A stretch of 64,000 nucleotides of DNA, from assembly GCA_017622295.1 (NCBI GenBank), contig JAGARK010000073.1, positions 1 through 64,000 on the forward strand. The letters are read 5' to 3'. Both the position numbers and the translations under genes were made by a program. Shown in pieces: positions 33,150 through 42,517 of this stretch (position 1 is its first letter; each line of letters starts with the position of its first letter). The notes beneath the pieces are model-generated. The model was not told where the DNA came from and made no database searches. It was given only the letters and a program-made list of their open reading frames with translations. This stretch comes from Oscillospiraceae bacterium. GTDB lineage: Bacteria; Bacillota; Clostridia; Oscillospirales; Oscillospiraceae.

Positions 33150-34568
33150 ATGAAAAACAAACACCCCGAATACATGACCACCCCTAAGGAGCGGGTCAGC
33201 TACTGGACCTACTTCGTCGGCCAGAATATCTACTATAACCTGACCGCCGCCTTCATCAATACCTACCTGATCATGCAGGGCATCAACCCCATCAAAAGCG
33301 GCCTGGTGCTTCTGATCGTCAAAATCTGGGACGCCATCAACGATCCCCTCTTCGGCCTGATTTTTGACAAGGTAAAATTCCGGAGCCGCCAGAAGAGCCT
33401 GCCCTGGCTGCGAATTGCCACACTGCTGATCCCCATTGTCACCATCCTCCTGTTTTCCATTCCCGCTGGACTCAGTGAAACTGCCAAGCTGATCTGGTTC
33501 GGCGTGGCCTATGTCCTGTGGGACACGGTGTACACCCTGACCGACGTGCCCGCCTACTCCATGCTGACCACCATGACCGACAATCTGGCAGAGCGCAACA
33601 CCCTGCTGTCCGTCAACCGGATCTTCTCCGGCGGCGGCGTGGTGATCTACGGTGTGGTCCTTACCTGGCTGATCAGCACCGACGTGGGCATGAGTGCCTC
33701 CTGGGCTGTGGCGATTTTGTCCATCTTCAGCGCCCTGACCATGGTGCCCCTGTGCATCAACTGCAAGGAGCGCAACTACAAGCCCGAGGAGGAGCCTGAC
33801 AGCTTCACCTTCCGGGAGATGTTCTCCTATCTCGGCAAAAACAAGTACCTGCTGATCTATTACGCCGGCTACTGCTTCACCGACGCCCTGAAGACCTCCA
33901 ACGCGGTGACCCTGTTCGTCTCCTTCTACCTGTTCAGGGATGAGATGTTCAACGCCCTGCTGACGGTGCTGAACATGGTCCCCGGTGTCTTCGCCGCCAT
34001 GGCAATGCCCTACCTGCTGAAGAAGTTCGACAAGTTCGCCACCCTCTTCTGGTGCAACATCATCAACATCGTCCTGGGCTTTATCATCTACCTGATGGGT
34101 CCCCAGAACGTTGCCATCTTCATCGTCCTCACCGTCATCCGCTGCGTGCCCCTAAGCGTGGTGGGCATTCTGAATTATATGTTCACCCCCGACTGCGCCG
34201 AGTACGGCCAGTACAAGTCCGGCATCAGTGCCAAAGGCATCACCTTTGCCATCCAGACCTTCTCCGTGAAGATCACGGCGGCTATCTCCTCGGCTCTTGC
34301 CATGTTCCTGCTGGGATGCTTCCAGTGGATCAGCGTGGAGGCAGAGAATTTTGCAGAGCTGGAAGCTTTGGGCATTCAGCAAAGCAGCGGCGCGTTGAAT
34401 GGCCTGTGGATCGTCTATGCCCTGATCCCCGTCATCGGCATGGTCATCTCCACCTTCTTCTACCTGTTCTACAAGCTCAACGACAAGGACGTTCAGATCA
34501 TGGCCAAGTGCAATTCCGGCGAGATCAGCCGGGAGGAAGCCGAAAAGCTGCTGTCCAGAAAGTATTAA
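33150..34568 (+). CDS. GPH-family (MelB-like) sugar/cation symporter
   Basis: A 472-residue transporter with twelve predicted helices. The N terminus (ERVSYWTYFVGQNIYYNLT), the D-A-I-N-D-P-L-F-G motif after helix 2 and the loop with K-V-K-F-R-S-R are typical of glycoside-pentoside-hexuronide symporters. The substrate is unknown and no sugar-catabolic gene is adjacent. GGGAGGCG lies before ATG 33150; the in-frame ATG at 33132 overlaps that site. Confidence 0.85.
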   Translation: MKNKHPEYMTTPKERVSYWTYFVGQNIYYNLTAAFINTYLIMQGINPIKSGLVLLIVKIWDAINDPLFGLIFDKVKFRSRQKSLPWLRIATLLIPIVTILLFSIPAGLSETAKLIWFGVAYVLWDTVYTLTDVPAYSMLTTMTDNLAERNTLLSVNRIFSGGGVVIYGVVLTWLISTDVGMSASWAVAILSIFSALTMVPLCINCKERNYKPEEEPDSFTFREMFSYLGKNKYLLIYYAGYCFTDALKTSNAVTLFVSFYLFRDEMFNALLTVLNMVPGVFAAMAMPYLLKKFDKFATLFWCNIINIVLGFIIYLMGPQNVAIFIVLTVIRCVPLSVVGILNYMFTPDCAEYGQYKSGISAKGITFAIQTFSVKITAAISSALAMFLLGCFQWISVEAENFAELEALGIQQSSGALNGLWIVYALIPVIGMVISTFFYLFYKLNDKDVQIMAKCNSGEISREEAEKLLSRKY

Positions 34569-34587
34569 CTTCCCTTCCAAAAATCTT

Positions 34588-34620
34588 CGGGTGCAACGAA
34601 AGTTGCACCCGTTCTTTTTT
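34588..34620 (+). terminator. Terminator of the transporter gene
   Basis: CGGGTGCAAC (34588-34597), GAAA loop, GTTGCACCCG (34602-34611), then TTCTTTTTT. Confidence 0.85.
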
Positions 34621-34625
34621 CAATC

Positions 34626-34654
34626 TTGCTTTATCGGAGCAAAGCGTATATAAT
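34626..34654 (+). promoter_or_regulatory. proBAC promoter
   Basis: TTGCTT (34626-34631), 17-bp spacer, TATAAT (34649-34654). Confidence 0.75.
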
Positions 34655-34687
34655 AGAGATACATTTATCCGCAGGAGGCGACACTGT

Positions 34688-35461
34688 ATGCGTATCGTCA
34701 TCAAAATCGGCACCAGCACCCTGGCCCATCCCACGGGCCTGCTGAACATCCGGCTGGTCGAAGAACTCTGCAAAACCATCAGCGACATCAAAAACGCCGG
34801 CCATGAGGTCATTGTGGTTTCCTCCGGCGCCATCGGCATGGGCGTGGGCAAACTGGGCCTGCTTCAGCGGCCCAGGGATATCCCCACCAAGCAGGCCGCT
34901 GCGGCCGTGGGCCAGTGCGAGCTGATGTATACATACGACAAGCTCTTCGGAGAATACAATCATACCGTAGCCCAGTTGCTGATCACCGGCGAGGATGTGG
35001 AAAACGACACCCGCCATCAGAATTTCAGCAACACCATCAACCGCCTTTTGGAGCTGGGCGCCATCCCCATCATCAACGAAAATGACACCGTCGCCACCCA
35101 TGAGATCGTCATCGGCGACAATGATACCCTGGCGGCCATCGTGGCCCAGAGCATCGGCGCAGACCGGCTGATCCTCCTGTCCGACATCGACGGACTCTAC
35201 ACCGCCGACCCCCACACCGATCCCAACGCCAGGCTCATCACCCTGATCGAAAAAATGGACGACTCCATCCGCTCCCTCGGCGGCGGCAGCGCCTCCAGCC
35301 AGGGCACCGGCGGTATGGTCACCAAGCTCCGGGCTGCAGAAATCTGCATGGGCTGCGGCTGTGACATGGTCATCGCCAATGGCCGCAATCCTTCCAATCT
35401 CTACGATATCCTCAACGGCAAATCCGTTGGAACCACCTTCAAAGGAGGTCATAGATCATGA
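34688..35461 (+). CDS. proB: Glutamate 5-kinase ProB
   Basis: A 257-residue amino-acid kinase for the first step of proline synthesis. Motifs include [27 protein letters not shown] and [13 protein letters not shown]. It lacks the C-terminal PUA domain of longer ProB proteins, a form common in Firmicutes. GCAGGAGG precedes ATG 34688; the longer frame overlaps the upstream transporter gene in another frame and is rejected. The stop overlaps the proA start (ATGA). Confidence 0.93.
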   Translation: MRIVIKIGTSTLAHPTGLLNIRLVEELCKTISDIKNAGHEVIVVSSGAIGMGVGKLGLLQRPRDIPTKQAAAAVGQCELMYTYDKLFGEYNHTVAQLLITGEDVENDTRHQNFSNTINRLLELGAIPIINENDTVATHEIVIGDNDTLAAIVAQSIGADRLILLSDIDGLYTADPHTDPNARLITLIEKMDDSIRSLGGGSASSQGTGGMVTKLRAAEICMGCGCDMVIANGRNPSNLYDILNGKSVGTTFKGGHRS

Positions 35462-36708
35462 TCGAAATGCTGAAAAACGCGAAAGCCGCAAAGGCAGAGG
35501 TCTCCTGCCTCACCGCTCATCAGAAGAACAACGCCCTGCGGGCCATGGCCACCGCTCTGGTCCGTAACGAAGAAGCCATCCTCCAGGCCAACGCCCAGGA
35601 TCTGGCCGCTGCCCAGGGTACCATCCCCCAGGTCATGTTGGACCGGCTGCTGCTGAATTCCGACCGTATCCGGGCCATGGCACAGGGCATCAAGGAAGTG
35701 GCCGCCCTGCCCGATCCTGTGGGCCATATCCTCGACGAGCATATCCGCGAAGACGGCCTGAAAATTCAGAAGATCTCCGTCCCCATGGGCGTCATCGCCA
35801 TTATCTATGAGAGCCGTCCCAACGTTACCTCCGACGCCGCTGCACTGGCTCTGAAGAGCGGCAACGTCTGCGTCCTCCGGGGCGGTAAAGAGGCTTTCCG
35901 CTCCGCCAAAGCCATTGTGGAAGCCCTGCGCCAGGGTCTGAAGGCCGCCGGCATCACCGAGTATGCCGTCAATCTGGTGGAGGACACCAGCCGCGACAGC
36001 GCCACCGCCCTGATGACCGCAAACGGCTATATCGACCTGCTGATCCCCAGAGGCGGCGCCGGCCTGATCAACGCCTGTGTCCGCCAGGCAACAGTGCCCT
36101 GCATCGCCACCGGCACCGGCATCTGCCATGTCTATGTGGAAAAGACCGCGGATCTCGACATGGCTCTGGACATCATCGAAAACGCCAAGACCAGCCGCCC
36201 CAGCGTCTGCAACGCCGAGGAAGTGCTGCTGGTAGACAGGGCCATTGCCGACAAATTCCTGCCCCATCTGCATGACCGGCTGGTTACCATGCGCCAGGCT
36301 GCCGGAAAGGCTCCCGTGGAGCTGCGGCTGGATGAAACCGCTCAGTCCATCATCCCCGGCACCCCTGCGGGAGCGGCGGATTTTGACACAGAATTCCTGG
36401 ATTACATCCTGGCGGTCAAGTGCGTCGAGGATGTACAGGAGGCCGTGGCCCACATTTCCGCCCACTCCACCGGCCACAGCGAGGCCATCATCAGCCGGGA
36501 CGCTGTGTCCCTGGCCCGGTTCTCCTCCGGTGTGGACAGCTCCGCCGTGTATCTGAACGCCTCCACCCGGTTCACCGACGGCGGCGAATTCGGCCTGGGC
36601 TGCGAAATGGGCATCTCCACCCAGAAGCTCCATGCCCGTGGCCCCATGGGTCTGCGGGAGCTGACCACCTACAAATACCTGATCCACGGCAACGGCCACG
36701 TCCGGTGA
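35458..36708 (+). CDS. proA: Gamma-glutamyl phosphate reductase ProA
   Basis: A 416-residue aldehyde-dehydrogenase-fold enzyme, second step of proline synthesis. Recognisable parts are [20 protein letters not shown], the catalytic cysteine region [32 protein letters not shown] and [10 protein letters not shown]. Translation is coupled to proB through the 4-base overlap. Confidence 0.95.
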   Translation: MIEMLKNAKAAKAEVSCLTAHQKNNALRAMATALVRNEEAILQANAQDLAAAQGTIPQVMLDRLLLNSDRIRAMAQGIKEVAALPDPVGHILDEHIREDGLKIQKISVPMGVIAIIYESRPNVTSDAAALALKSGNVCVLRGGKEAFRSAKAIVEALRQGLKAAGITEYAVNLVEDTSRDSATALMTANGYIDLLIPRGGAGLINACVRQATVPCIATGTGICHVYVEKTADLDMALDIIENAKTSRPSVCNAEEVLLVDRAIADKFLPHLHDRLVTMRQAAGKAPVELRLDETAQSIIPGTPAGAADFDTEFLDYILAVKCVEDVQEAVAHISAHSTGHSEAIISRDAVSLARFSSGVDSSAVYLNASTRFTDGGEFGLGCEMGISTQKLHARGPMGLRELTTYKYLIHGNGHVR

Positions 36709-36720
36709 GGGAGGTACGCT

Positions 36721-37506
36721 ATGAAATACGGATTCATCGGCTGCGGCAATATGGGCGGCGCCCTGGCAAAAGCCCTGTCCAAAAAGACTGTAGACTTCGC
36801 CGTATCCGACCGCAGCGGCAAGGCCATCGCCCTGGCCGCGGAACTGGCCTGCGGCTATGGCTCCCCTCAGGAGATCGCCGGCAGCTGTGAGCGGATCTTC
36901 CTGGGCGTGAAGCCCCAGATGATGGCCGGGGTTCTGGAGAATCTGAAGTCCATTCTGGCTGAAAAGAAACCCCTGCTGATCACCATGGCAGCTGGTCTGA
37001 CCATGGAGCGAATCGACGCCCTGGCCGGCGGCGGCTTCCCTATTATTCGCATCATGCCTAACACCCCCGTATCCGTGGGCAGCGGTTTGGTGCTGTACTG
37101 CGCCAACGAGCTGGTCTGCCAGGAGGAATTGGATTCCTTCCTGGAGGATATGGCCTGGGCCGGACGGTTTGACCGGATTGAAGAGCGGCTCTTTGATGCC
37201 GCCGGCACCGTCACCGGCTGCGGACCCGCCTATGTATATATGTTCATCGAGGCCATGGCCGACGGCGCCGTTGCCTGCGGCGTTCCCCGGGCCCAGGCCA
37301 TGGAGTATGCCGCTGCCACCCTGGCAGGCGCGGCTCAGATGGTCCTGGCCTCCGGCGGCCACCCCGGGGCTCTGAAGGATGCGGTCTGCTCCCCCGGAGG
37401 CAGCACCATCGCAGGCGTCAAGGCTCTGGAAGACCATGCCTTCCGCAGCGCTGTGATGAACTGCGTTATAGCAGCATATCAGCGCAATCAGGAACTGGGA
37501 AAATAA
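36721..37506 (+). CDS. proC: Pyrroline-5-carboxylate reductase ProC
   Basis: A 261-residue enzyme for the last step of proline synthesis. It shows the nucleotide-binding start YGFIGCGNMGGALA, the PNTPVSVGSG segment and the C-terminal signature SPGGSTIAGVKALE. It completes a proBAC operon, 12 bases after proA. Confidence 0.95.
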   Translation: MKYGFIGCGNMGGALAKALSKKTVDFAVSDRSGKAIALAAELACGYGSPQEIAGSCERIFLGVKPQMMAGVLENLKSILAEKKPLLITMAAGLTMERIDALAGGGFPIIRIMPNTPVSVGSGLVLYCANELVCQEELDSFLEDMAWAGRFDRIEERLFDAAGTVTGCGPAYVYMFIEAMADGAVACGVPRAQAMEYAAATLAGAAQMVLASGGHPGALKDAVCSPGGSTIAGVKALEDHAFRSAVMNCVIAAYQRNQELGK

Positions 37507-37614
37507 AAACACCCTGATAGGTCGTGCAGGCAAATAATTTAAAACGCACTTTCAGGTGACCATACCAAACGATATAAACCAATATACTTGATTCAAACGG
37601 AGGTATGTAACTCT

Positions 37615-37932
37615 ATGCCGTTTCGCTTGGCCCTTTTCGGGACACTAATGGCAGCATCTTATATTCTCAGCCTGCTTGGTTTTTTGGGAACCGGAATTAT
37701 AATTGATGACCACTATGTATTCGCCTCCAAGGAGGCAGAAAAAAAGATGGACAAACGCGCCTATCATCTGCAGTCCGCTATTATTTTCCTGTGCCTCGGT
37801 ACAATGTTCCTGTCACATATTCTTCGAATCCTTTCAGGTTTTGTTGTTTTTTCATCCATTGCCTGTGCAATAGGTTTTACTGCATTGATCTACGCTATTG
37901 TGTCCCATTATGCAATCAGAAAAAAGCAGTAA
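37615..37932 (+). CDS. Small DUF3784-like membrane protein
   Basis: A 105-residue protein with three hydrophobic helices and a conserved-looking loop after the first (DDHYVFASKEAEKKMDKRAY), similar to the DUF3784 pattern. ATG 37615 follows GGAGG at a long spacing of 11 bases; TTG 37588 is an alternative. The gene is more AT-rich than its neighbours. Function unknown. Confidence 0.65.
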   Translation: MPFRLALFGTLMAASYILSLLGFLGTGIIIDDHYVFASKEAEKKMDKRAYHLQSAIIFLCLGTMFLSHILRILSGFVVFSSIACAIGFTALIYAIVSHYAIRKKQ

Positions 37933-37965
37933 TTCAATCTCATTCTTATCTATCGAACACATACA

Positions 37966-37996
37966 AAAGAGCCGCCGGCATTGCCGGCGGCTCTTC
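37966..37996 (-). terminator. Terminator of the DUF1538/P-II operon
   Basis: AAGAGCCGCCGGC (37967-37979) pairs with GCCGGCGGCTCTT (37983-37995); on the minus strand TTTT follows. Confidence 0.75.
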
Positions 37997-38000
37997 AATC

Positions 38001-38345
38001 TTATTCGCTTTCCTCATCCTTGTGCTCGGGTTCCTTCACAAGGCCTGCGGCATCAGAGACAGGAAGGGCAAAGGCGATGCCTCTGGCCTTCTTGGACATG
38101 CCCATCTGCTTGTAAATGGCATGGAGGACGTCATCGCGGATGTCCTTCTCCACGACCATCATCAGAATCTCCTTCTCGGAATGCAGCGTGATGCCGAAGA
38201 AGGCTGCAGCCTCCTAATTGGCAACGCCGCGGGCGTTCAGGATCGTACCGCCCCGGACGCCCTGCTCACGGGCGATCTCCATCACGTCCTCGGCGTAGCC
38301 GGAGTCCACAATGGCCAGAATCACTTCATGATTGTTCGTCGTCAT
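38001..38345 (-). pseudogene. P-II-like protein gene interrupted by an in-frame TAG
   Basis: Reading the minus strand from ATG 38345 gives a 114-codon P-II-like protein (NNHEVILAIVDSGYAEDVME, GGTILNARGVAN, then EAAAFFGITLHSEKEILMMV and IYKQMGMSKKARGIAFALPV) except that codon 44 is TAG (38216-38214). Relatives usually have Glu-Glu after Asn here, so GAG to TAG is the simplest change. Everything after the stop keeps the frame and family pattern to the TAA at 38001. It lies 3 bases after an intact P-II-like gene. Either a recent pseudogene, a sequencing error or readthrough. Confidence 0.8.
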
Positions 38346-38348
38346 TTC

Positions 38349-38723
38349 TCATTCCCCTCTCTTCATACGGTTGTTGCTCATAAACTGGTACAGGTTCACG
38401 CCGATGATGCTGCTCAGCGGCACTGCAAAGGCAACACCCTTGCCGTTTCGGACAGTCTCAAATTTCTCTTCCAGAGTGTTCATGATCTCGGGAACCCGAT
38501 CCTCACGGGCAACACTGAGGATCACTGCCTTCTCGGGATTCAGGCCCAGCAGGTCCACGATCTCGCTTCTGGCAGTGCCCTGACCGGACATCAGCATCTG
38601 GCAGTTGACCTCGAAGCCTCCGATGACGTCCATATAGAATTCACCCTTGGGGCGATCCACCACGGTGATGATAAGCTTCAGTTTTTTCAGGACAAGCTTT
38701 GTCGGTTTTTCATTCTTCGCCAT
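38349..38723 (-). CDS. P-II family signalling-like protein
   Basis: A 124-residue ferredoxin-fold protein (KLKLIITVVDRPKGEFYMDV, KAVILSVAREDRVPEIMNTL, GKGVAFAVPLSSIIGV) resembling the P-II-like partners of DUF1538 transporters. It lacks the classical T-loop tyrosine context of GlnB. It is 13 bases after the DUF1538 gene and probably gates that transporter in response to a small molecule. Confidence 0.75.
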   Translation of the reverse strand: MAKNEKPTKLVLKKLKLIITVVDRPKGEFYMDVIGGFEVNCQMLMSGQGTARSEIVDLLGLNPEKAVILSVAREDRVPEIMNTLEEKFETVRNGKGVAFAVPLSSIIGVNLYQFMSNNRMKRGE

Positions 38724-38736
38724 AGCGCGTCCTCCT

Positions 38737-40269
38737 TTACATAAAGTTGATGATCCGCTGGTCGTCCTCGCCCAGGATCTGCTTCATGGCCCGGTGCTCG
38801 GCGACCTTCTCGGCCACGATGGCCCGGAAGCCCAGCAGCTGAATGGTGATCAGCGGGGTCATGGCAACCAGGGACACCACGCCGAAGCCGTCCCGCAGCA
38901 CCGCGTCGCTGCCCTGCAGCGTCACGCAGGCACCCAGGGCAAAGGGCAGAATGAAGCCGGAGGTCATGGGACCGCTGGCAACACCGCCGGAGTCAAAGGC
39001 AATGGCCGTATAGACAGGGGGAACAAACAGGCTCAGAGCCAGAGAAATGAAGTAGCCGGGTATGATATAATAGACCAGAGAGAAGTCAAAAACAATGCGG
39101 ATCATGCTCAGGGCGATTGAAGCACCCACGCCGATGCACAGACCGGTCATCATGGCCTTCTTGGTAATCAGACCGCCGGTGACCTCCTCAACCTGCTTAT
39201 TCAGAACATGGATGGCAGGCTCCGCCAGCACCGTCAGAACGCCGGTGATCAGGCCGAAGACGATCAGGAAGTTCTCATTCCAGCCAGCAACGGAGCAGCC
39301 CAGCTTATAGCCGATGGGCATGAAGCCCACATTGACGCCGGTCAGGAAAATTACAAGGCCCATATAAGTAAAGGCAACGCCAACTGCGATGCGCTTCAGA
39401 CGTTTGGCGGGCAGCTTCAGGAAGATGAGCTGGCATGCCATGAAGAACACCACGATCAGGCCCAGCGCAATGGCCACTTCCCTGGCAGTGTGGCCGGCAG
39501 TGTGCAGGAATGCGCCGAGGATATCCGCGCTGACGGAGTAATCCGGCACCTCATAAGTCAGATTGCTGCTGGAGAACAGGCCCAGAATCAGCACCGCCAT
39601 AATGGGGCCGACGGAGCACAGAGCCACCAGACCGAAGCTGTTTTCCTTGCTCTTGCGGTCGCCCAGAATGCTGGAAATACCGACGCCCAGGGCCATGATA
39701 AAGGGCACCGTAATGGGACCGGTGGTAACACCGCCGGAGTCAAAGGCCATGGGCAGCAGATCCAGATGATCCGTCACCGCCAGCATCAGAGCCAGCGCAA
39801 ACAGCAGCATATAGAAAAGCATCAGAATCTGGGAAAGGGACTTCTTGAAGACGATCTTCAGAATGGCTACCACAAGGAATGCACCCACGCCCAGACCCAC
39901 GGTATAGACCAGCAGCGTACCATTCATCACGGCGCTGACCTGATTGGCAAGGACCTGAAGGTCAGGCTCTGCCACGGTGATCAGCATACCCAGAACAAAA
40001 CAAACTGTCAGCAGCAGTCCCAGCTTACGCTGACGGGACAGACCGGAACCGACATGGGTACCCATAGGAGTCATAGCCAGGTCGGCACCCAGACTAAACA
40101 GGCCGATGCCCAATACCAGCAGCACCGCACCCACCGTAAATGTAATCAACTCTGCCGTAGAAAAACTGAACAGAGGCGTCAGCGACATGATGTAAACGAT
40201 CACCGTGATCGGCAATGTCGACAGCAGTGCTTCCACGATCTTTTCCTTTAATTCTCGCAATCGATTCAC
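38737..40269 (-). CDS. DUF1538 membrane transporter
   Basis: A 510-residue protein with about twelve helices in two homologous halves. Each half carries the signature F-D-S-G-G-V followed by T/S-G-P (MAFDSGGVTTGPITVPFIMA and IAFDSGGVASGPMTSGFILP), showing an internal duplication. Such proteins pair with P-II-like proteins, as here, and are thought to be P-II-regulated transporters with unknown substrate. GTG 40269 is given; TTG 40260 has better spacing to GGAAGGG. Confidence 0.85.
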   Translation of the reverse strand: MNRLRELKEKIVEALLSTLPITVIVYIMSLTPLFSFSTAELITFTVGAVLLVLGIGLFSLGADLAMTPMGTHVGSGLSRQRKLGLLLTVCFVLGMLITVAEPDLQVLANQVSAVMNGTLLVYTVGLGVGAFLVVAILKIVFKKSLSQILMLFYMLLFALALMLAVTDHLDLLPMAFDSGGVTTGPITVPFIMALGVGISSILGDRKSKENSFGLVALCSVGPIMAVLILGLFSSSNLTYEVPDYSVSADILGAFLHTAGHTAREVAIALGLIVVFFMACQLIFLKLPAKRLKRIAVGVAFTYMGLVIFLTGVNVGFMPIGYKLGCSVAGWNENFLIVFGLITGVLTVLAEPAIHVLNKQVEEVTGGLITKKAMMTGLCIGVGASIALSMIRIVFDFSLVYYIIPGYFISLALSLFVPPVYTAIAFDSGGVASGPMTSGFILPFALGACVTLQGSDAVLRDGFGVVSLVAMTPLITIQLLGFRAIVAEKVAEHRAMKQILGEDDQRIINFM

Positions 40270-40470
40270 CCTTCCTTTTCGCTTATGCGTATATTCTCTG
40301 TTATTATACCAGAAAATCGCTCTCTTGCCAAGGACAAATATCTTATTCTGACGAAAAACACGACAAAACAGCCAGAAATCCCCCCGTTTTCACATTCCCC
40401 CTCCAAGGCCATTGCAAAACAGGGATCAATTGCTTATAATAACATCAATTTCACGAGAAAGGGCGATCTT

Positions 40471-41193
40471 ATGAGACTTCTGATTGTGCGCCACGGCGAC
40501 CCCGACTATTCCATCGACTCCCTGACATCCACCGGCTGGCGTGAAGCGGAACTTCTGTCCAGCCGCCTTTCCAAGCTGGATGTAAAAGCCTTTTACTGCT
40601 CCCCCCTGGGCCGGGCGAAGGACACCGCCTCCCCCACCCTGAAGGCCATGGGCCGGGAGGCGGAAATTCTCCCCTGGCTCCGGGAATTCGCACCCAGGGT
40701 GGTCAAGCCCAGCAAAACCGGCGTGGCCTGGGACTGGCTGCCCCAGGACTGGACGCCCCGGGAATACTTCTACGACAAGGACCGTTGGGTGGATGCACCC
40801 GAATTCCAGGCGGCAGGCGTTGCGGAAGAATACCGCTGGGTCACGCAGGGACTGGATGCGCTCATCGCCCGCCACGGCTATGTCCGGGAAAGCAATCTCT
40901 ATCGGGCCGAAAACCCCAACATGGACACCATCGTACTGTTCTGCCATTACGGCCTGGAGTGCGTGCTGCTTTCGCATCTGCTGAACTGCAGCCCCATGAT
41001 CTTCTGGCACGGCTCCTGCGCCCTGCCCGCCTCCGTCACCACCCTCATCACCGAGGAGCGGCGGGAGGGCGTCGCCTATTTCCGAATGAACGGCTTCGGT
41101 GATATTTCCCATCTCTACGCAGCCGGACAGGAGCCTTCCTTCTCTGCCCGATTCTGCGAGATGTATTCCAACGTCCACGAACGGCATGACTAA
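40471..41193 (+). CDS. Histidine phosphatase family protein
   Basis: A 240-residue phosphoglycerate-mutase-like phosphatase. The phosphohistidine motif LLIVRHGDP is at the N terminus, YCSPLGRAKDTA follows, and the second catalytic His lies in FCHYGLE. It is convergent with the serine biosynthesis operon, which lacks a serB gene. Members of this family can act as phosphoserine phosphatases, so that role is possible but unproven. Confidence 0.8.
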   Translation: MRLLIVRHGDPDYSIDSLTSTGWREAELLSSRLSKLDVKAFYCSPLGRAKDTASPTLKAMGREAEILPWLREFAPRVVKPSKTGVAWDWLPQDWTPREYFYDKDRWVDAPEFQAAGVAEEYRWVTQGLDALIARHGYVRESNLYRAENPNMDTIVLFCHYGLECVLLSHLLNCSPMIFWHGSCALPASVTTLITEERREGVAYFRMNGFGDISHLYAAGQEPSFSARFCEMYSNVHERHD

Positions 41194-41222
41194 GAAGACA
41201 GCATCATTTTCCATTCTCACCA

Positions 41223-41252
41223 AAAAGAACCAGCCTGACGGCTGGTTCTTTT
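41223..41252. terminator. Bidirectional terminator
   Basis: AAAAGAACCAGCC (41223-41235), TGAC, GGCTGGTTCTTTT (41240-41252). It serves the phosphatase gene and serA. Confidence 0.85.
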
Positions 41253-41256
41253 CTCT

Positions 41257-42420
41257 TTACTTGATAACCCGTACCCGCAGAACGCCGTTGATCTTTTTCA
41301 GATGCTCCACCACTTCGGCGGAAGCACACTGGTCGATGTCCAGCATGGTGTAGGCGAATTCGCCCTTGGAAGCATTCTGCAGGCCCGCGATGTTGATATT
41401 GTCCGCCGCAATGACGGAGGTGAACTGACCCAAACTATTGGGGATGTTCCGGTGGAGGATCGCAATGCGTCCCGCCGCAGTGCAGATGCCCATGTCCAGA
41501 TTGGGATAGTTGACGGAATTGACGATGTTGCCGTTTTCCAGGTAATTCATCACCTGCTTGACAGCCATTTTGGCGCAGTTGTCCTCGGACTCCTCGGTGG
41601 AGGCTCCCAGATGGGGGATGGCGATGCAGCCGGGCATATCGGCGGTCTTCTCATTGGGGAAGTCGGTGACGTAGCGCTTGACCTTTCCGGTCCGCAGTGC
41701 ATATTCCATGGCATCGTCGTCCACCAGCTGATCCCGGGCAAAATTCAGAATGATGACGCCGTCCTTCATCTTAGAAATGGCCTCAACGTTGATCATCTGC
41801 TTTGTATCCGGCAGCAGCGGCACATGGACGGAGATAATGTCGCACTTTTCATAGATTTCCTCCCGGGTCTTGACCCGGACGATGTGGTGATCCAGATGCC
41901 AGGCCGCATCGATGGAGATGAAAGGATCGCAGCCATAGACCTCCATACCCAGCCGCCGGGCGGCGTTGGCCAGGGGGCCGCCGATGGCGCCGAGCCCGAT
42001 GACGCCCAAACGCTTGTGGGCGATTTCGATACCCGCAAACTGGGACTTGCCCTTCTCAACCATGCGGGCCACATCGGAGCTGCCCTTGATTGACTGGACC
42101 CAGTTGATGCCGCCCACCACATCCCGGCAGGCCAGCAGCATGCCACACAGCGCCAGCTCCATGACGCCGTTGGCATTGGCGCCGGGGGTGTTGAAAACCA
42201 CGATACCCTTTTCGGCGCAGCTGGTCAGGGGAATATTATTGACACCGGCACCTGCCCGTGCCACAGTCAGCAGGTTTTCCGGCAGGTCCATATCATGCAT
42301 GGAAGCGCTGCGGACCAGAACTGCCTGAGCCTCATCGATTTTGTCGGCTGCGGTATAGTCATCCGTCCAAAGGGCCGTACCCTTCGGGGAGATTTTATTC
42401 AGATAATGAACATTGTACAT
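41257..42420 (-). CDS. serA: D-3-phosphoglycerate dehydrogenase SerA
   Basis: A 387-residue NAD-dependent dehydrogenase that begins serine synthesis. It has VARAGAGVNNIPL, the Rossmann segment LGVIGLGAIGGPLANAARRL, VHVPLLPDTKQMIN, catalytic His in AIPHLGASTEES and a C-terminal ACT domain (FTSVIAADNINIAGLQN). ATG 42420 follows AAGGAAGG; the frame above it runs into repeat R2. It is the last gene of pgm-serC-serA. Confidence 0.93.
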   Translation of the reverse strand: MYNVHYLNKISPKGTALWTDDYTAADKIDEAQAVLVRSASMHDMDLPENLLTVARAGAGVNNIPLTSCAEKGIVVFNTPGANANGVMELALCGMLLACRDVVGGINWVQSIKGSSDVARMVEKGKSQFAGIEIAHKRLGVIGLGAIGGPLANAARRLGMEVYGCDPFISIDAAWHLDHHIVRVKTREEIYEKCDIISVHVPLLPDTKQMINVEAISKMKDGVIILNFARDQLVDDDAMEYALRTGKVKRYVTDFPNEKTADMPGCIAIPHLGASTEESEDNCAKMAVKQVMNYLENGNIVNSVNYPNLDMGICTAAGRIAILHRNIPNSLGQFTSVIAADNINIAGLQNASKGEFAYTMLDIDQCASAEVVEHLKKINGVLRVRVIK

Positions 42421-42440
42421 AAAGGTACCTTCCTTCTTTT

Positions 42441-42517
42441 CAAATTGCCGTTTTTCGTACAGATTATCGATACCGGATGTAGGGGTGTTCGTAATCGGTG
42501 CGGCAAACTGCAATTTA
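42441..42517. repeat. Miniature inverted repeat R2
   Basis: Left end CAAATTGCCGTTTTTC, right end GCAAACTGCAATTTA, same core as R1. It lies inside the serC-serA operon and supplies the serC stop codon. Confidence 0.7.
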
